From contig NRSV01000011.1 in the NCBI GenBank assembly GCA_002286855.1, forward strand, positions 310,001 through 374,000: a DNA stretch of 64,000 bases, written 5' to 3'. This DNA comes from Bipolaris cookei (Eukaryota > Ascomycota > Dothideomycetes > Pleosporales > Pleosporaceae). The position numbers and the translations under genes were made by a program. This document shows positions 1 through 11,132 of this stretch, one piece after another. The stretch's first letter is position 1; every line of letters begins with the position of its first letter. The notes beneath the pieces are model-generated. The model was not told the origin of the DNA and ran no database searches. It saw only the letters and a list, made by a program, of their open reading frames with translations.

Positions 1-2533
1 TCGTGTAACAAGGACTATAATAGAAACAAAATATACCCAACTGCGGACAATGCGAAGCCGCGCGCGAGGGTTTGCTGTGCCACAGTGGATAAAAAGTCAC
101 GGGGTTTTCTTTGCTACGTACCGCCAACGCTTCTGGGTTCGCGCCATTTTCAATCAATGACACGCAATATGATAGTTGCTGGCGATCGAGATGCGTGTTC
201 TAGAGCCGAGAGTTTAGTTGTTGGGCGGGCCGTTAGATTGGGGAGAGGGGCCGGAAGTGGCTGCTGCATACCAACAATGTTGCAATTTCGTGGAGAATGT
301 CGATGACTTCTCGAGCAGCCTTTCTACGGGCGTCTGCCGAGGTTTGTTCGGCAGCTGGCATTTTTGGTATAGCTCCTTTTTTCGGTCTTCTTAGTAATAG
401 GAAAATAGAACGACTGTGGTCGTGTAAGTAGCGGACGTCTGTTTGTTGACAGCCGTCTCGGGGCGCGAGAACCCTAGAGAACGCGGCGCGCCTCTTGCAC
501 GTGACCTTCCTTGGCGGGTATCACTTCTCCATCGCGCTTCCCTAGGAAAAAGATTGAGACTGCGCCCACAATACCTGGTAGGCTCAGGGAGACTTAACTT
601 TGACTACTCTTTCTTATACCTTATAGTAATCCGGTAGTACCTGTTCTAGCTTTTTTTAGGTGGGTGATCGGAAATCGGTCTTCGATGACATTGATATATC
701 CAGCTCATGGCATCACTATCATGATGACGAAACATAGCCTACCAATTCTCACACATCTAATTACAACTACATACTGGATGCTCGTGTGCTTGTTGTAGAT
801 TTACACCATATCCGCAATCGTATTTGCCCAACTAATAACTGTGAACGGTCTGTAGGAACTGTATTCCAGCTACCTAGTCCAGATGCTATTTACAGTCAAG
901 ATGAAGAAAGAAGGTAAGACGCGAGCGGGGAGCCTATTTTGTTTGGGTTGGCGCACGGCCCTTACCTTGCCAGAGACGCGACTAGGCTAGCAGCCTAGTC
1001 ATGTGACTCAGGGCTCAGCCCGTTACAATAACAGCATAGTAGTAAACGTCCTCTATATCAACTAAAACGCGTTCCTAGCGTTACTAGAGTTTGTTTTTTT
1101 AGGTCTGCGATCTAGGTAACAATCTCCAGAAATATAGATACAGGCTATAGTTAGCTTAACGGTCCTAGTTCTACAGATTTACAGGTTTAAACAACGCTAA
1201 CTAGCTAGGCAAAATACGATTACAGACATAGTAGAATTCTAGCCAGCACACTATTCCCTGTTAATTGTTTACACTGCTTGAACTCTCACCCTCTACCCCA
1301 AAATCTCCCAAGCAGTCTTACCAGACCTACACCGTACACCACCCCCTTCCTCCAATCTTCCCTCACCAACGCTGTCGTAATCTTTACTGCGCCACCCCTT
1401 CCTACCACAAGAAACACCGGACTAGCAGCGTCGTTTCTACCGATTGATTGATTCGTTTAAAATCTATGTAAGCCTCTCATAGAGCATGCAGACAGGCGAA
1501 GCCTAGGGCTTATAGGTGCCTAGGATGCCTAATTAAAGGGGGGAGGTCACCTCTAAGGTAAGGGCCTTGTAAATGTTTCTCTGCTAGTTAAGAAGCCTTT
1601 ACAACTTTATTACGTGTCTATGCATGTGCTAGTGATCCCTTTTTATACGCCTCTCTCTTTCTTCTTATTAGTATAAGCTTCCCTTTTGATCTTGTGTTGA
1701 ATAAGTAAAAACCTTATAGGGGAAAACCTTAGAAAATCCAAATAAGGGGTAGAAAGCTACTTTCTCTCTAAAAGGGGGGTAGAAAAAAAGGGGGAGAGAG
1801 AGAAAGAGAGAGAGAGAAAGATAGTAGCAGAAATACATATAAAAACGTGCTATAATAGCTATCAGGTTCAAACTAACTGTCGATAGGCGTCGGGCCTTCA
1901 ACCTGCCAGATGCATTGCCCACTGCACCAAGCTACCGTCGTTCCCACCGAGATACGGGGGTACGAACGAAACGGGTATAGCGCTGTTCTGTACAATCAGC
2001 GGTACAAAAGATGTGATACATTAGGGAGGTTTGATCTGGAGGAATGGGTGTATGGGGAGCGTGTGGCGTGGAGGTTGAGGAAGTGGGCGGGGGGTCTGGC
2101 AGGAGGAGATGGTTTGGGAGGGGAAGGATACAAAGCTGCATTCAGAGGAGTTTCATGAGGAGTGTGAATTTAATTGTTTGTATCTCTTTGGCGTATGGGG
2201 TATCAGATTACTTTTCTCAGAAAAGAATGGCAGGCCACACCTCAACCTACCGGAATCGGGTATCAGAAGAATGACTTCGCAGTCAGGTTAAAAATTCGAG
2301 CCAGAAGTCTGTACTAAAACCTCGGAATTTCGGCTCGGAGATCTATGAGGGGTACAAGGTGGGTAAGTGTGTTAAAGTGGAATTTGTATGGTATATTTTA
2401 AGTGTGGTTAAAGGAAGACTTGTTTCTTTTGTGGGTATATCGTAACGGGTATAATCAGATCATAGATCATCCATCATCCATCATCCCCCGTCTTTTTTCA
2501 TGCACATAGGGTATAGACAAACACTTTAAATAG
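1..2533. other. Gene-free, probably decayed sequence
   Basis: I find no open frame here with a recognisable domain; the longest frames are under 90 codons and lack family features. Bases 1-1660 are rich in TA and CTAG steps, as expected of old repeat DNA, but I could not identify terminal repeats or a transposase. A purine-rich simple tract (GA-rich) lies at 1781-1820. The right part is the 3' flank of the Dom34 gene. Confidence 0.5.
1781..1820. repeat. GA-rich simple-sequence tract
   Basis: About 40 bases are almost purely A and G on the + strand, with runs of GA dinucleotides. It is flanked by further A/G-rich sequence and has no coding context. Confidence 0.8.
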
Positions 2534-3766
2534 CTAAATCACCATCTCGCCCTGTTCCTCGTCCCCAATGCTAGCCTCATCACCCAGATCCCCTTCCTCG
2601 TCCAAATCTTCGAGAGGATATGTTAATATAGCAGCGACATTTCCCAGCCCCTCCAACCTCTTGCCACTCTCGTGCAATGAGCTGAGAACCCTTACCTCAC
2701 CCCCTTCTACGTCTCGTACTTGGTCAACCAGCTTAACCCATCTCCTTCGCTCCTTGACATTTTGCGCGCGGAAAAGTACATTGTTGATTAGAAGCACGCC
2801 ACCGCCTCTCCCGACAGCTCCCTTTGATACTGCACGTTCCACCTCGCGGGGCCCGTACCATGCGCGGCCATCGTCGAGGCGCATGAGTGTATTGAATTTG
2901 TCCATGAGGGCTGTCTCACGGGCGAATTTGGTGTCGGAGAGTTTTGCGGTGATGGCTGGGGAGGAAAGGACCTCGTTTAGAGAATGTATATGGGCTGACG
3001 AGGAATGCGCGATGATGATGGAAGGTATCAAAGCCATGAGCGGCTTGTTTGTTGTTCTTGTTGCTTCTTCTTTGATGTACTGGAGAAAGGCTGTGGCGAC
3101 GAAGCCGGGGCTAGCGAGGAGCAAGGGAAGTGTTTTGCCTTGTGTTGAGTTTGAAGCGTTTGGGAGGTCGATTTGGCGCACGAGCGTAGAGAGGGTTGTG
3201 GAAAAGAAGCGCTCCATACCTTTACTGTGGCCGTCGACGCCGCCCCTGCGTTTTCTGGGCACAGGGACTTCCACTTTCTGGCGCAGAATAGTCTGGTGTT
3301 CTGTAATCATGCATATGTTTGCGGTGCCTTCCCCCAGCACGACTGCCCACAGCTCTGCGCGTTTCGAGGCGTCACATGCCTCTTTGAGCTGCTCAAGAGC
3401 GACACTGTCCCAGCCGTCTGCCTTTTCTATTGTGAACTTGCGGTTGAGCTCCAAGTCCAGCGTGTGGTGTTGCCCCAGCTTGACGTGCTCATTTTCCTTT
3501 GCGACGCGGCCGGACACATGCAGCTGTTCGGAGCCAATATCAAAGTCGGTCGAGGTAACGGTGATGGTGAGATCAAGGGTAATACGCTGCGATGAGGTGG
3601 ACCCGGCATCGGATGTCTTTGAGACGCGGCGCACTGCTTTCGCGCGGATCTGGTCGTTCTCCTGGATGAGGTTGAAGGCATGCCACATATCCTCAGGCTC
3701 CTCAGGCAGCAGCGTGGCGAAGCCGGCGCCCGTCTTGTGTTCAATCTGACTCTTGAGCAGCTTCAT
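2534..3766 (-). CDS. DOM34: Dom34/Pelota ribosome-rescue factor
   Basis: This is a 410-residue single-exon gene. Pelota/Dom34 is an eRF1-like factor that, with Hbs1, enters the empty A site of stalled ribosomes and splits them in no-go and non-stop decay in the cytoplasm. The protein opens with MKLLK, carries the family signature PEEPEDMWHAFNLI at residues 21-34 in the Lsm-like N domain, and has the basic PRKRRGG motif at 170-176 at the start of the central eRF1_2 domain. A C-terminal eRF1_3 domain (SSLHESGKRLEGLGNVAAIL) and an acidic tail follow. There is no GGQ motif, as expected for Pelota rather than eRF1. The frame stays open upstream to 4012, but the ATG at 3766 matches the conserved family start and the upstream residues look non-coding. 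Length agrees with yeast and human members (about 385). Confidence 0.95.
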   Translation of the reverse strand: MKLLKSQIEHKTGAGFATLLPEEPEDMWHAFNLIQENDQIRAKAVRRVSKTSDAGSTSSQRITLDLTITVTSTDFDIGSEQLHVSGRVAKENEHVKLGQHHTLDLELNRKFTIEKADGWDSVALEQLKEACDASKRAELWAVVLGEGTANICMITEHQTILRQKVEVPVPRKRRGGVDGHSKGMERFFSTTLSTLVRQIDLPNASNSTQGKTLPLLLASPGFVATAFLQYIKEEATRTTNKPLMALIPSIIIAHSSSAHIHSLNEVLSSPAITAKLSDTKFARETALMDKFNTLMRLDDGRAWYGPREVERAVSKGAVGRGGGVLLINNVLFRAQNVKERRRWVKLVDQVRDVEGGEVRVLSSLHESGKRLEGLGNVAAILTYPLEDLDEEGDLGDEASIGDEEQGEMVI

Positions 3767-4344
3767 GGCGGAGCAGTACGCCAGGCAGCTCTGGTGTGTT
3801 GCTGCAATGATGTAGGGTAACGCATATACATGGAGTATGGTGGAGTTAACTTTTGCCTGGTAATGACGCAACCATGGATGGAGGGGCGTTCGTAGCCCCC
3901 ACGCCTGACCCTGAGCGTGGGGGGCTCGAGACCGACCCTGATAAAGTTTGTACCTCGCATCCTGCATCAGCCCGTCTTTGGTCCCCTTATGCTTACATAC
4001 ATATTTATGCACATGTAAGTATAGTCAGGACACTAACCACGATACTTTCGCACCAACGGGTATACACGCCCCGCGCCCGATACGGGTACTTTATCTAGAC
4101 GACCACTCACCACCCCGGATGCATATAGCGGAACATACCAAGACCGAATGCGAGAATTGCATTATATCGCTTACAAGCTCTTCGTAAATAGTGTGACATA
4201 CTTATAGATCAAGCTTCTTGGCAGCATCACTCGGATCACACCGCCATCATGTTAACAAATTAAAATACGCTGCATGGATGCAATTAAAAAACCTATATAC
4301 AAGAATTCTCCTGTCTCAAATCTATTCTACCTGCTTTACCTGCT
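3767..4344. other. Intergenic, Dom34 5' side / GMC 3' side
   Basis: These 578 bases lie between two genes on the minus strand, so they hold the Dom34 promoter and leader and the GMC gene's 3' flank. The only structure seen is the inverted repeat at 3894-3926. Confidence 0.6.
3894..3926. repeat. GC-rich inverted repeat upstream of Dom34
   Basis: The arm AGCCCCCACGC at 3894-3904 is matched by its reverse complement at 3915-3926, with one extra G in the right arm and a 10-base spacer. It lies 128-160 bases upstream of the Dom34 ATG, so it could form a hairpin in the transcript leader or be a dyad in the promoter. No function is known to me. Confidence 0.6.
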
Positions 4345-6241
4345 CTACCTCGACTTGATGATATCCGCAGCCTTCTCACCAATACCATACACGGTGGCCT
4401 GGAGATGGCAAGACGGGATGAGGGGAATGATTGAAGCATCGACAACAGACAAGTGCTGTGTTCCGTACACGAGCAGCTTGTCGCTGACACAGCCACCGTC
4501 CTTCTCAGCCATCATGGAGCAAGTACCCGCAGGATGAACAAGGGAAGGTTGGAGCATGGATTGCTTGAGGAGGGCGTCGAAAATCTCCTCGTCGGTTTGG
4601 AACTGCGCACCAGGAACTGTCTCGCGAATCTTGTAGCTTTTGAGCTCGGGGCGCGCCCACACGCCACGGAAGAAACGCAGACCAATCGACATGATCAGAC
4701 GGTCCACAGGATTCACAAAGGCGTTGAACGAAACGTCGGGAGCTCCGTTGGGGTTCTTGGCGTTAATGGTGATGCTGCCACGCGAGAGGGGCTTCTCAAC
4801 GCCGATAAGGGCGAAGCTGCCATCGGCAGCCAGCGTCATTTCAGTAGCGGCTGCGTCCTTGCGTGCAAGCAAGTTGGCAAGAACTTTGCGCTGCTTTGCA
4901 TATCCCGCCGCGAGCTTGGAGTTCTTCTTGTAGATGCTGGGAAGGAATTCGGTAGCCTTCTGACTGTTCACCATGTCGATGAGGGCCTGGGTGTTGTTGG
5001 TAGTGTCAGAAAGGGGGATGAAGGCAAGTGCGTTGCCACGAGCATACGTGTAGGGGCCCGTCTTGTACTGCTCGTACTCCTTCCAGGCAGAAGCGTTGAA
5101 GGTAGCATTGTTGTTCAGCGACTGGAGGTTAGGAAAGAAGTTGGACGTTGTGTTGAAGATGGCTGTGGCGTATGGGTGGTCCTGGAAGTTGGCACCTACA
5201 GAATCGAGCTCAACCCTGGTCTTGATGCCCGCAGCTTGCAACACAGCCCTGGGACCAACACCACTAAGCTGGAGAAGCTTTGGAGTTTGGATAGCACCGG
5301 CAGCAAGGATGACCTCCTTTTTAGCGAGGAAGCAAATAGTCTTGCCTGCCTTGTCGGTCACCTCGACACCTCGTGCCATAGGCTTCTGTCGGTCATCGAA
5401 AATGACCTTCTTGGCAGTGGCGCCGGTGAGGATGTGCAGGTTACGGCGCCTCTGGATGGGATCGTAGTATGCATAACGAGCGTGGGCACGGCGCCCAGTG
5501 GTCGCATCCATGGTGTTGGGGTACCAAGAAACACCATAAGCCTCGCCAGCATTTCCGTCAACTGGCACATGAACACCACTAGCCTTCCATGCTGCCCAGT
5601 AAGCCTTAATATCTTGATACTGTGTTGAGGTAATGGAGACAGTGAGCGGTCCCTTGCCGTAGGTCGAGGGGTCAAAGGTGATGTTGAAGTCACGGATAGT
5701 CTTTTGAGAAGGAGGCTGGAATGTAGTGCCCTTGATGAAGTAGGGCTCCATTCCCTTCCAGCCCCAATCCTTGTTACCAAGAGCCTCCCAAGCATCATAA
5801 TCAGCGGCAGCGCCACGGTCATAGACCATGCCGTTGATGACTGAACCACCACCCAGGACCTTTGCTGCTACAACTGGGAATGAGCCATTGCCAAGACCAG
5901 GTTCAGCCATTGAGGTGATGTTCTCCCAAGTTAGCCCGTTTGCAGAGGTGAGGTCATTGGCCTTCCATGGAATCTTGGTCGAGGGCGTATCGACATTGTC
6001 GCCGGCCTCAATGACAAGAACAGTCTCTATTTGGTGAGTATGAGCAGGTATCTGGTTATCGTGTTCTGGTGGGATACATACTGCGCCAGTCTTCACTAAG
6101 ACGGTTGGCTACGATCAAGCCACTGACACCTCCGCCAACAATGACATAGTCGTATGTTTGGTTGGATGCTGCACCGAGAACGGGCGACAAGAAAACAGCA
6201 ACGAGCTGGATAGCGACAGCAAAGCGAGAGAATACAGGCAT
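4345..6241 (-). CDS. Secreted GMC-family oxidoreductase
   Basis: Exons 6241-6082 and 6026-4345 are joined across a 55-bp intron (GTATGT...TAG) to give 613 residues. GMC enzymes are FAD-dependent oxidases or dehydrogenases of alcohols, sugars or choline-like substrates. A hydrophobic signal peptide covers residues 1-24. The dinucleotide-binding motif IVGGGVSG is at 34-41 and GMC signature 1 (GGGSVINGM) is at about 112-120. Signature 2 (GAIQTPKLLQLSGVGP) follows. The two catalytic histidines are visible as His551 (HPAGT) and His594 (SCHLQ). The splice restores the family pattern after LSEDWR with KTVLVIEAG. Another in-frame ATG 12 bases upstream (6253) is less likely because it delays the signal peptide. 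The substrate cannot be told from sequence; an aryl-alcohol or glucose oxidase-like role in the cell wall or medium is possible. Confidence 0.92.
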
Positions 6242-8546
6242 CTTGACGCACAAAAAGGAATATTAGTTTATTAACGAGTGTACGTATGGGTCGGTCTGGT
6301 GTGGTATTTTAAAAGTGTGCAGGCAATATGTGCTTTATACGGGCCGAACTTTTCGCTGAGTCGTTGCTTGCATTGGTCGAGAACTCATCCGCCACGTGGG
6401 AAGTGGTGGCTGCGGCCTTATCACTCCGACATACAAAATATATGTTTGGGCGGCCCGCTAAACCAGGGAGATAATGCTCAATTGATGCATTGGGTTCAGC
6501 CATGCTCAACTGCATGTACCTATTCGTTCTAAAAAAACCAGAATGGGGTGATGTGAAAGGGGACGTCTCAATAGCTGTGATCCTGCAACCAGACATGCAA
6601 AGCGGACGTGCCCCTGGCTGCACAGTGTCACTTTGGGGGCCCGTCAGGCACCGGTGGGACCCGGTCCACGGAACCAAAGGCAATTCAATTTTTACCCAAG
6701 GATGCGTTTCAGTGGACAGATATTGCGGTCTATGCACCAAATGGAGGGATCTTCGGTAGAAGAAGCGGTTGGCACTGAAGGCGAGCCCGCGTGTTCTGAC
6801 CAATCTTACTTTCGCCAACTAGTGCGTCACCCTCGCTACACACTGGGTCCAAGGAAGAAACTTCAGTTTCGAACGACGATGCGTTTAGGTTTAAGCTACA
6901 CGTGAGGCTCCTGTAGCAACGGCAGAGGCGTCCGCAGCGACGGCAGAGGCGCCACAAACACGCTACCATATATGCATATGGGGGAAGGTTATTAATGGCC
7001 ATGGGAAGCTAGTAGTGCGTATCGGAGATTTTGCGCAGAATAGTTGCAGATTGCATGTCAGCCTTGGATACAGCTAGGTGCTACCGAAAGACTTTTTGCT
7101 GCGTAATCCTCGCCTGCCGCGTGTGGTAAAGGCGCTCGGCAAGTTGATGTGCCGATTCGCCCATGTGGTATGTAATGTCACTCGGATCCTTGGGGTTGGT
7201 CGCCTTTCTAGTAGTAACTGTCGCTTGTTGGCCGGATCAACAACATCACGTGTCTCCTACAATCTGCAATACATCCTTGCTTACACACAACCTGATGCGA
7301 ACGTACATGGCCTGTATGCACGTGTGCACCTTCAAGTGGTGGTTGCCACTACCACGCATTCGCCAAAAGGAACACGGGCCGTCTCCAAGATTAGAGGGTA
7401 GTCTCGGTATTGAATCGGCAGGGCAAATATGGGTGGCAGCCATCCAATGACTGTGTGAGCCGGTAGTGGTCGGCCTCAGCTTATTTTACCGTGCCGTCTC
7501 CTTCGCACCCTGAAGTTTTGCATAGACTCAACTAGCTTCGGATGTTGATGCTAACTGCGGCTGGTGGACGTGAGAATAAGCTTGGTTGGTGTTTTTGGGG
7601 CTGTGATGCCATGGGCTTATGGGCTTATGGATTCATGATCTTTCTATACGCGGATAGACTTGACGACGTGAGGTTCGCTTATGGATGTCGGAAGATGGAA
7701 CGGGCAGCAGAAGCAATATTGTGGCGTCGTCACTAAGGCCTTAGGAGAGTAGAGGCATGTGGAGGCGATGCGGAGTTGTGTCTGGTGGCGTTGGTTACGG
7801 AATAAAGCGGCCCTATCGGACGCTAACGAGGCCAACCCTACTAGCGTCCTGTGGCTCTCCCGCTCCCATCGTGCCATCTCATCGTACGACGAGTCGTTAA
7901 GGTATCCGCATCATCGTGAACCTTGGATTTGTGCCTGATCTCCCCGCACACGCTCTGTGCCGATCGCCTGGTAAATACTGCTGTGTGTATACTACGTTGC
8001 ACCACTGTTGCGTATTGTGTCATGCATCAATGACAGGACTTGGTCTACGACATCCGCCGTCTCTGTCATGGGAATCCCGTCCATATAGTGACATGACCCC
8101 CGTTTCTGTACATGTGATGACCCGTCTTCTATGCATTCTCTTGATTCATGGGTACTCGACCACCCTGGACCCTTTCTCCAATTGGACCGGCCTGCAGCAT
8201 GCATGGTCTCGTTTATGCACAAACACAGCCTGGGTCAACTCATTAGCTTTGATGTAAGGATGCGTATGTATCGCAAAGCTCCGAGCCGGCTCGTTTCGAG
8301 AACCGCTCTGGAGCGCATGTACGGGCCTTCTATGATCGATCTGGCCCTCTCACCCGCCTCTGCAGCCGGTTGCCTTTCGATTCACGCTTTGCTTTGTCGG
8401 ACACGGTGCGGCCAACATGCTAAAAGAGTTGGGTATGAATCTAAGTACGCGTACATGAATATATCCCTACGTATACCACAGACACTGAATGGACGTTTCT
8501 GCTTTTTCTTTTTCTTCTTGATTCCGATCGTCCACCCTGGCACAGT
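6242..8546. other. Intergenic, no gene seen
   Basis: About 2.3 kb lie between two divergent genes (GMC oxidoreductase on - and rhodopsin-like gene on +). A 169-codon minus frame at 6309-6818 resembles no family I know. A short direct repeat of CGGCAGAGGCG occurs twice near 6919-6952. Nothing else can be supported. Confidence 0.5.
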
Positions 8547-9980
8547 ATGGATCCAGTCACCCAGCAATGGCCCAATCGGCGACTCGAAATCCTGATACCA
8601 ATGTGGTCGTTGACGGTGATCGCTACCGTATTTCTTGCATGGAGGATTGTCTACGGCTTTTCTCAATCTCGCAAATTCATGGCTAGTGATTATCTGTTGA
8701 TCGTCGCAGGTGTAAGTCTTACTTGTAGCCTTACACCTGTTTCTACGGTAGTTCGCAATTCTGAGCTGAACCCTTCTAGGCTCTGAACATTACTGCAACG
8801 TCCCTTACCCAGGTTATCACAGACGTTGGACTTGGTCGCCATATTATGGACCCCACGGTCTTACCTAATATCTTGACCTACAGTTACTTTCTATGGATCA
8901 CTCAGATCGTCAGTACGTTTATGAAGGCAATCATCAGAAACGCACATGCTGACTGTGTTTGCAGATATTATTGCCATGGCCTTTTTGAAATGGGCCATTT
9001 GTGCATGGCTGCTCGTCCTGAACTTTTCTAGGCTCTACCAAGTCATCATCTGGATGTCCATCCTGATGGTCACAGCCTTGAACTTCTTGGCCCCTGTCTT
9101 GACACTGTTTGGATGCACGCCATTGGAGAAGAACTGGAACTTTGGGTTCAAAGGACAGAGTCACTGCTGGGCCAAAGGCACCCTCCCGCAGTCGTACGCC
9201 CAGGGTATCAGCAATATTATCACTGATGTTGTTTACATGGCTGCACCCCTGATCTATCTATCACACATACAACTAAGCCGACGAACTCAGTGGGGGATTC
9301 GCATTGTTTTTCTACTCAGTATCCCGTGAGTCCAACGACGTCCAGAACTACTGGAATTCCCTCCAACTAACATTTACTCATCTTCCAGTGCCACAATCTG
9401 CTCCATCTTCAAGACTATTGAGCTCAAGACCATCGTCTCAACCAGAGACCCAACCTGGGACGGAGTACAGTTGACCGTCTGGTCCGGCGCCGAACTCTCC
9501 CTCGGCATCACAATCGCATCGCTCCCACCCCTCCGCAAAGCCTTTGACCACTTGTTCTCCAAGATCCTCCCATCGACTCTGACTGGCTCAGGCAGGACCC
9601 CAGCCTACGGGTACGGCGGTCACTCTACAATTGGGGGTGGTACCGCAGGAAGCAACAGCATCCCCATGAAGAACTTCCGAGGCAGCAAAGCCTACCACTC
9701 GCGTATCCCCGGCGAAAGCATCCTCGATGACGAAAGCGACCGTGCCATCCTCACCACCGAAGAAGAACACAAGGGCTCTGGTATCATGAAGAGCACGAAC
9801 GTCGAAGTGCGGATCAGCGAGCATGGTCCTCCCTCAGGACTGCGCACCGCCAGCGAAAGCAGCAGATCAAGCACCGGCGACGCACCGCCCATCACGAAAA
9901 CTTTAGAGTCCCCGCAAATTGACTGGTCGAGCCCGCACATTGAGAGCGGAAGTGGCGGTCCCAGCCCTCGCGTACGATAA
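8547..9980 (+). CDS. Fungal rhodopsin-like (Pth11-type) 7-TM membrane protein
   Basis: Four exons (8547-8711, 8780-8912, 8965-9325, 9389-9980) give 416 residues, all junctions in frame with GTAAGT, GTACGT and GTGAGT donors. The first 300 or so residues hold about seven hydrophobic helices typical of the fungal rhodopsin domain found in Pth11-related and SAT proteins. These include an early helix with LEILIPMWSL, a conserved DYLLIVAG after the first loop, and an ISNIITDVVYMAAPLIYL helix. A cysteine-bearing loop (LFGCTPLEKNW, then SHCWAKG) is also typical. The last 110 residues are hydrophilic, Ser/Gly-rich and probably cytoplasmic. Members are orphan plasma-membrane receptors or integral membrane proteins; no ligand can be inferred. 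Confidence 0.85.
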
Positions 9981-11132
9981 ACGAAACCTACCTACTACCC
10001 CATCTTTTTTTTCCCTCAATCACGTTTACATACCACTTTTCTTTTCTGTGAGAAACGGCCTCAGATGGATGCAGCCCCCCCTTTTAGGAAGGGAGGAGGA
10101 GAAAATAAAAAACTGGGTAATGGATGGTACGTAAGGCATTTACGAGGACCTACTCTCTGTATATAGCATGCATATTTCTTTTTTCTTGTTCTTAAATATC
10201 TATCAGGATATATCATGATTATGGCCGAAAACAGAGATGAAAAGCAGAGCTGGTGTTTGTAGGTTTTGGATACCCCCCTTTTTTTTGTAAACGCTTCTTT
10301 CCTTTGTTTGCAGGATAGTATTTGCGAATTGAAGACGTTAATGATATGATGATACTTAGCTATATTGAGTCATGTAGCTGTTTTTTTTGGGCACAAACGC
10401 ATGCTACGAATCCATTCTACTGTACGTACAATATATGCGACATGAAGTTTGATCTGCAACACAGGTTTTAGACAGCAGTTATAGTTACATGGAGGGAAGC
10501 GAATACGATAGTGTTTGGCGAGAGACTATGTAACTAGGCTGCTACACCATGTTGATCCCTAATAGGCACGTCTGCCTATGAAAATTCTTCCTGCTTTGTA
10601 ACACCGTCCAAGCGCTGACTATCACTTAAACCGAATTAGGCCCGGAATTGAACCCCGGAACCTGGTGGCTGTAAAGTTTATTTCGTGCTTAAGGCTCTTA
10701 GTAGCAGTCAGTAGCATTTCGAGTAGCGGCTTAACCAGAGGAAGAAGGTCCAATGAAGAGGCAAATGGCGCATGCGATAACAGAGATGGGTTAACGTTAA
10801 GGTGGATGATATGTGAACCAGATAAGACTCTTATTGTCTTTATATATGTTGAAACAGATTTTGTGCGTGATATAAATATTTGCATATAGCGACTACCTCG
10901 TATCTTCGTGAAAATTATGTCGTTTCTATAAGAGCCGTTTTAAGCATATAGGCATAAACATCGCATCATCTCAGTGAAAGTAAAAACTAGAGGGCAGCCC
11001 AACAAATAGTGCCCTAGCCCAAAGTTGCAGTGGTGAGGCGATTCCAAAAGTTTATGTAGGTTCGCTACCACGCTGCTGGTTCTGGCGTTGGAGGCGGCCG
11101 TATTCGCAACTACGCAGGAGACGGTGGCGAGA
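9981..11132. other. Intergenic between convergent genes
   Basis: About 1.15 kb of AT-rich sequence lies between the 3' ends of the rhodopsin-like gene and the CorA-like gene. A tRNA-like internal promoter pair near 10644-10737 was considered and not accepted. No gene is seen. Confidence 0.55.

Noticed and set aside
441..760. Possible solo LTR beginning TGTTGACAGCC
   Set aside because: No matching second copy, primer-binding site, target duplication or coding remnant was found in the window.
2568..3749. 393-codon plus-strand frame opposite Dom34
   Set aside because: It is the antisense shadow of Dom34, with Ser/Arg-rich composition and no family features.
3767..4012. N-terminal extension of Dom34 by 82 residues
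   Set aside because: The conserved family start MKLLK is at 3766, and the extension has no similarity to any Dom34 N-terminus.
4453..5628. 391-codon plus-strand frame opposite the GMC oxidoreductase
   Set aside because: It is antisense to a gene with clear catalytic motifs; Val/Gly/Leu-rich shadow composition.
6309..6818. 169-codon minus-strand frame in the 6.2-8.5 kb intergenic region
   Set aside because: No start context, domain, signal peptide or splice-supported extension; composition is like random frame.
10644..10737. tRNA-like internal promoter: a good B-box (minus strand, 10654-10644) and an A-box-like match about 75 bases upstream (10737-10727)
   Set aside because: The T-arm stem does not pair at two of five positions and no acceptor stem can be formed; treated as chance or an old SINE-like remnant.
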